A stretch of DNA of 64,000 nt from Strongylocentrotus purpuratus (taxonomy: Eukaryota; Echinodermata; Echinoidea; Camarodonta; Strongylocentrotidae): contig NW_022145558.1 in NCBI RefSeq assembly GCF_000002235.5, positions 1,486,501 through 1,550,500 on the forward strand, in the 5' to 3' direction. Positions 36,101 through 43,500 of the stretch are shown in pieces (position 1 is the first letter of the stretch; the number at the start of each line of letters is the position of its first letter). The notes below the pieces were generated by a model. That model did not search any database, was not told the origin of the DNA, and worked only from the letters and a program-made list of their open reading frames with translations. The position numbers were made by a program, and so were the translations under genes.

Positions 36101-37543
36101 ACTAGTTGTTTCCTTCTTGCTCTGTTACCAGCTCGGCAACCTCGATACCTCAGAATGCCATTTTCCTTCAGTAGGGATAGTACATCTGCTGATTGTGTGA
36201 CCTTAGCACATCTTGAATGTCTCAATGCAATCAGGCTGGACCTTGAATACCGGAGACCATGAATGGGCTTTGTCTCCATTGTTGAAGGGCTTTGATGCAC
36301 GGTCCAGTGTCTAGACATTTCACGGTTCAGACATAAGACTCTAAAATGGTCAAAGTCTTTGTCAATGTTGCTATTCAAAATGCAGTCCTTTGAACCTCCG
36401 CATAATAGGTGCTCTGTACTGTAGCTTAACACTGCTAGCAGTACAAGTGAAAGTGCAGCAAAATCAGTCGAAAACATATCCTAAAATCTCGCTTTAATCA
36501 TTCATGAAAAACCACTCAAACACTGTCCAGTAGGATGACAAGGTCCCAAAATGAATGTTGATATAAAAATTGAAGGCAATAGTAGTCAGGAAACACATAT
36601 AGTAACACAAAATCAGGAGAGCATCCTGAGAGTGGCAGCAGTAGTAAACAGCGCCTTCAACTCATTTTCTTTATAATCAAAGTGATATTAATGCAGAAAA
36701 ATAGAGTGAAACCTGCTTTAGCAACCAACTGTACATTTAAAGACCATATTTCCTGTTTGTTTCCCTTGAATGGCGTTTGTCATTGTGTCCTAAAGAAATA
36801 TGTACATAAAGACCATCTGCTTTTCTGTCTCCCTTGAACAGTCCTAATACAGTGGAACCTGTACATACAAACTATTCAAAGGACACAAGAAAAGTGGTCT
36901 ACAATGGCAGATGGTCTTAACAGATAGGTTGCTTTAGGACAGGTTTCAATAAGAAATAAATTTATGGGAAACACCACATATGGTCGTTATAGGCAGGAAG
37001 GCTTTCTATACAGGTTTTACTGTTTTACTGTTTTACTGTTTTGGCAGATGTGTTTTCATACCTCAGTGTTGCTCATCTTGCCTTCACCATCACAAGTCAC
37101 TGAAATGTCACCGGATTTAGCTTCGATAGAGATCGGAAAGGAGCGATGTGCATTGTGGTATGAACTCTGCTTCTCTTCCCTTTGTACTTCCTATTTAAAA
37201 AAAAAGAAGCAGAACACAAGAATTCACCTACAGCTGAATCGTATCTATAAACTCTTTTAGGACAGGGATATAGCTACGGAGACAGATCTTTCGCCAAAGC
37301 GGCACCCGTTCTCTGGAACTCACTTCCTCTTATCTGAGGAAATTGGATTCCGTTAAACAATTCTGGAAACAGCTGGAAATGTATCTGTTTATCTAAAATT
37401 GGACTTTCTCTACCCCTAGATTTAATTAATTGTTTCCGATGCGGTTTGTTATAAAAACATATATATATATAATAAATATTATTTTTGAAGGGCTAAACTT
37501 GTCACACATTGTTCTTCAATTGGGCAACAGCAGTCCGTTAATG

Positions 37544-37583
<40 letters not shown>

Positions 37584-40500
37584 TATTTCAGTTTCTACTA
37601 TAGTTATATGTAATATATGTAATATCTACAATCTACATGTATGTACCCAATGTATCTATATGCATTTTTATAATTATGGTGGGCCAATTACATTTGCTCC
37701 GCTGACAATTGGTCCAGGATATATCCAAAAGTCTGGAAGCCCATGTGTAGGAGAGTCACACTCTTTGCAACCTAGTTTGTACTGTCGCAAGGGTAGGGTG
37801 TAAATCTGTTTTTTAGTGTGCTTGCAAATGGCAGCAATACACAAGTGGTAATCTCTTATACAGATCCTAGTGACAGGCTGTATAGACCCTTTTAAACATT
37901 ATAAGAAAATGGGTAAGAAAAAAGGGTAAAATGGGGTTGCCCATATAGGTCACAGGTGAATCTTCAGTGCAAACTTATATGGGCCCATATGGGAATTCCA
38001 AAGAGGGGACTATATAGGAACCCCCACCTTCTGATGCCCATATGGGATAGTGCACATCATGTCCACAATTTTCCCAAACAAGATGGGCCCTGAGACGAAC
38101 CCATATGGGCCACCTGGGAGGGTCCACATGTGTCCATACGAATCTTGGGTGGAATATCATATATGGAGTCTATATATGGGCAGACCCATGTGGGACCCAT
38201 ATTGAAACCCAAGGTACATGTGACCCATATGAGCATGCTCCCTGGGAAGAGATCTAAAGGGAGTGAGAGAGAATAAAAGTGAACTGAGTTGAACCGAACT
38301 CTTTCTAACCATTTCTATGCCCGGGATATCTGCATTCAGGTGGAGATGAACATCAAACTCTTTGCCTCGTTCAATCTTGTCCGGTACGTATGGGGTACAC
38401 ATGAATTGAAGCTGGATGATCTGTTGCTCAAGAGGGATAAGAACCCACCACTCGGCACAGTGATCGATGTGCAACTCAAGATGTCTCTCCAAGATTTTGC
38501 AGTACGGCAATTTGTCAGGTGCAGCAGATGATTTTGTCCTCGAAACTCTTGGTAAACCTATGATTAAAGCCACAATGTCAAGTATTCTTTAATAAGCATT
38601 TAAGCAACACGAAGCTAGGCATAGCCCTATTATGAAAAAAAATTCCTGTTTGAAAGGATGATGAATTTAAAGATAAAGTTAAGTACTAGTCATACAATTA
38701 CATTGTGAAAGAAACTGTCTGAAAGCAACTGGAAAAGGTAGTTTATGATGTTTATAAAAACTAATGTGCCTTGTGACGTTTTTCATTGATTTACATGAAA
38801 AGAAATTGACTCAGTTTTCCATAAGATTACATGCACCACACACAGACAATGTGTACACGGTATTAAACACAGGTGTTTGGACCAAACGTTATAGCTATTT
38901 ATTACAATATTTTGAATAAGAAAGCATTTTAATAGCAATCATTTTCAGGAAACATTTCTACTTAGGTATTGTTCCAAATGACTTGGTATAAAGACCAGGA
39001 TCCATTGGGTAACCATGAGGAAAAGAATAGTTTAAAGTACTGTAGTTTTGTATAAAAGAAGACTTCAATAATATTCATTGAAAGAATAGACCATTAATAA
39101 ACCAAATAACCTACCCTTTCTTGTATCCCAAATATGTGAGACGATGTCTGGTATCACGTCCTCAGGGTTGATGAATAAGGTGGAATGCGGTATCATGATC
39201 TTAACAGGCTGGTGGAAGACCATGTTTGGAGGGTCACATCTGATCCCGTATGCTGCCATTGATGTATCATCTTGGATGTCAACACTGGGGAGGTCTCTCA
39301 CAAGGGTGAGAGTGATCTTGCAGGATTCATTCTGTTCGACAGCCCCAGGTGGGATAGACATTGCAATGCCATGATGTTCCAGTTTGAGCTCTTTACCGTC
39401 ACATCCCACCTGAACAGAGACGTCGTTGATCACTGGAGGCGCCGTCTTGCCAGCTGCAAATAATGATAATCAAAGAGAGAGTGAAAATGATAAGGGTTTA
39501 AAGATAAATTTGAGTACCTTTCCATGGAATAAAACTATCCAGAAGCAATGGGGAGAGGTCGACTATGTTTAACATAAGAATCAATGAAGGTTTTGGAGTG
39601 ATCAAAATGAAAAGCAAAACACTATATCTGTGTGTGGGTTTAGGGAACTGCAAAATGCAAAAACGTGGCTTAAAAGTTTGGTCCAAAATTTTAAAGTATT
39701 TCTCGTCATACTTCAAATATGAGGGCATTTGCAGAGCAATACTTTTCAGGGAATATTTCAACTATATATGTTCCCCCAAAATGACATAAAGAAAACACAC
39801 ACAAAACATGGGAAAGATTACAACTTATTCTTTATCTTCACCAGAACCTAACTTTCTCCTATGTGGCCACAAAATAAAAATAAAAGTCCCCTTAAGCATT
39901 ATGGAAATTTAGTATAAAAACTGATCACCGCGTCATTCATTTCTCTCTTAAATATGAAATTTGTACTTCTGAAAATAAATTTGGCAATTGCCCTGAATAA
40001 AAGTTTTCTTGTTCACATCTTGTTTTCATAATGCACCCGTGTCAATAAAAAAAATTGGAAAACCTTATGAATTATATATCTATCATTACTTGTTTATGAT
40101 AATCTATGTCTCATTATTTATTTATCAAAGAGTGTTACCTCGATAAGCTTTGATGATGTCCATGGCAGGAGACCTGGGAATTTATGCAAATGACAAAAAA
40201 AAATTGATATTAACTTCAGAATATTCTTGTGCAAGCAAAGGGATTTGATTAAATATTCACAGATCTTTTACCAATGGAGAAGTCCCACTTTCTGCAATTC
40301 AGGATCATCACTGCTAAAGTAATGGAGGTGATTCACAACTACTTTTTGTTTGCCCTCTTGAAAAGAATTCTTCCACCTGTGTACAATAGAATATACTGTT
40401 AGCGCATAAATGAATATTAACCACATACATTCATGAACACATATCCAGTATTGAAGTGGTTTATTATATAGTTTTACAATATCTACTCATTAGTTTATAA

Positions 40501-43500
40501 TAAAAATTTTAAGACATGGTCAGGACAAAATGGGACATATCAAATGTATGGGACAATTAACTTTCAAGCGCTTTTTTCACACATTTTTTCAAATAAAGAC
40601 TCAACTTTCTGAAGAAAATAAGCATTAGAATTTTAAACAGAATTCGGCATAATTTATATTTCCAATTGCCAAAATTTATCTGACTAAATTTCTTTAAAAT
40701 ATTTTCAGTGAAGTTACTGAACATTTGTGTAATCCTTTTTGTATACTAGTATTCATATTTGGTTAAATTCAATTTGAACAATTTTTAATGAATGTGTCCC
40801 CAGGTGGAATTGCCGTTTCATCCGCATAATTTAATTCAAAACCTGGTAGCAACCATATTAATACTATTGAACTCGGCTGGAAACCCAAATCCAAGTTTAA
40901 AAAAGCCACGTTAATCATTTTCATTTAAAAGAAGAGATAATAATAACCAGGCGCGTACGCAGGATTTTTTCAAGGGGGGGGGGGGGGGGGGGGTTTAACA
41001 TTTATAAATCGGACCGAAAATTTCGCAACGACTCAGCCAGCCGCTGAATAAGCGGGGGGGGGGGGGGGTAAGAGGACACTTTTTTTTTTTTTTTTGGTCT
41101 CGAAATTTGAAAATTTGACATTTTGCTCCGTTGGGGGGGGGGGGTAAGGTCAGCTTTTTTAGGTCAACTATGGGAATTTTTTTTTTTTTTTTTTTTTTTT
41201 TAATAAAAAAAAAAAATAATAGAGAAATTTAGGAGGGGATTTACACACAAAAAATAACCAAAGGGGGGGGGGGGGTTTAACCCCCCCAAACACCCCCCCT
41301 GTGTACGCGCCTGATAATAACTGTATTTTATAAAGCACTTTACCATTTACAATGTACCTGACTAAAGTTGTTACAGTATGATCAACCAGTCCCTGTATTC
41401 TATAATGATTCTGCACTTTACAGTGCACTCTCCACTCCCTGGGGAGCCTTTTAGCCAGTCATACTTTTGTACTAGTGTGCGCATGCTAATCAAATCACAT
41501 TGGCGTTCACATCCTGGCAGGTACACATTTAATACCTTGGTGGAGAGGGCATTGTAGATAAACATGCCTTGCCCAAGGACATGCATGTCATGCAGAAAAT
41601 ATAAAGAACAGACGACCTTTGGAATTCAAATTCGAGTAATTAGAATACTTGACTATGACACCGTTTCTATGACACCGTTTCTATATTTGTTCCAAATGAC
41701 CATGTTAATATAATGCTTCCCTACCTTGAGAATATCATCTGGCGAATGATTTCATCCTTGGCATAGTGGACTGGTAGGTTGCCTTGGTTATCTTTGATGT
41801 CCGGCTTTGCTCCGTGGTCCAAGAGATAGAAGACCAGGGCCTTCTTGGGAGACAATTCATTCTGATAGAACTCTTCTGAGATCTAGAACAATTATCAATA
41901 GAAACGATTGTTCAAACTTCGGGAGGCCTTTATGTTTCTGAAGACTCATCCACAGGTTCATCATTCTGAACATTTGTTGTGTTTTTCCGATGGTTCGTTT
42001 GATTATAATTCTGAAATTGAAATAAGTATTATTATTATTACTCCAAAGGTTTGTCATTCCGAACATGAAATAAGGTTCGTTTTTTCAAAGTTTCAATTCT
42101 ATGATACAAAATTCTTTGTCTTTTTTGCAATAATGAACTCTTTTCATTTTTTGGAATTATGAATCCTTTGTAGTTTTCATAATTATGAATCCTATCGCAT
42201 TTTTCAGAAATAAGAAACTTTTTTTTAAAAGCTCTAGAGAAGCAAATGTTCATATGCTCCATTTTTGTAATTTTCCTTAAAAGACTCATTCATTGTTAAA
42301 TTGCTATGCTAACTCATGTGGGAATGGCATGATTCCATTTCATAATTGTAAGTAAGCTGTAGGAAATTACTACACATCAATTTTCGGTGGAGCAAGTGTC
42401 GTACAATCCCAGAGACAGTGCGTTCTAGAGTTCATCATCTTACCTTTTGGAGTACTGGTGTGGCTTCAACTTGACTGTCCTTCCGACCGGAAAGTCTGAT
42501 GGCTTCATGAAGACAAGTCTGTCCGTCGATGGACTGAATGTTGAGGTCGGCGCCATGAGAAACTAATATCTCGATGATGGAGGTGTAGCCATTTTGTGTG
42601 GCTAAATGAACTGATGTGCAGCCTTTCCCAGCACGTTGCCCAATAACCTATGTAAAAAAAAAAGCCTCCAGAATTCAGAATCTACAAAAAAAAAAATGGC
42701 TTTTTATTTTTTAAAAAGGAGAAAATTCAGGCTTTGTTGGGCATATAAGCAGTCTATTTTCTGATTTTTCATATTTAAATCACCACATAGACTTACACAT
42801 ACACAGATTCTAACATTTAACCAATTATTATAAAGTAAAACCTGGCTATCAAGGTCACCAATGGGAGACAAACAAAAAGTGGTCACTGTTGACAGTTGGC
42901 CTTTGTAGAGAGGTTCTCAAACACACATTTCTTTCTCGAGGGAGGCAAAATAAACTGCCACGATACAAAGGTGGCTTTCATAGACAGGTGGCCACTAAGA
43001 CAGCTTTGACTTACATGTATATGTACTGGTACAAAATAGGTTTTGAGAAGTCCTCGTGGAATCATTTCAACCTTCTTCATGATTCAGACAATCTATATAC
43101 CTTCACAAGAAAGTTTTAACAGGATTATTAAGGCTAAAAAATGGCTAACACTTTTCAATTTATATTGGTATGATTTTAAAACTTGCAAGAATATTGATAA
43201 TCAGTATGATATTTTTTCATATGAAATCTATAGGAATACTAAATTAAATACCTTCTTCTCATCTTCTGTTAAACCCTCAGTATCTGCATGGCCAGTTGGG
43301 GAAGAAAGGTGTTTCTGCCCTTCAGCACACAACGTATCTGGACTCGTCCAATGCCCTTGGTCTTGTTCTGCAGCGAGTTGCAACGCAGTCTGACCAGGTT
43401 TACTCAGATTCACTTCAGCTCCGTGTTCTAATAGATATCTTGTGACATCGGAATGTCCATTTGCAGCAGACAAATGTAATGCAGATGATCCCTTCTTGGT

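Noticed and set aside
38157..38309. Extension of the exon 7 ORF beyond its donor
   Set aside because: The UPA domain continues in exon 8 after a donor at 38309-38308; the extension runs into the CCCATATGGG repeat block.
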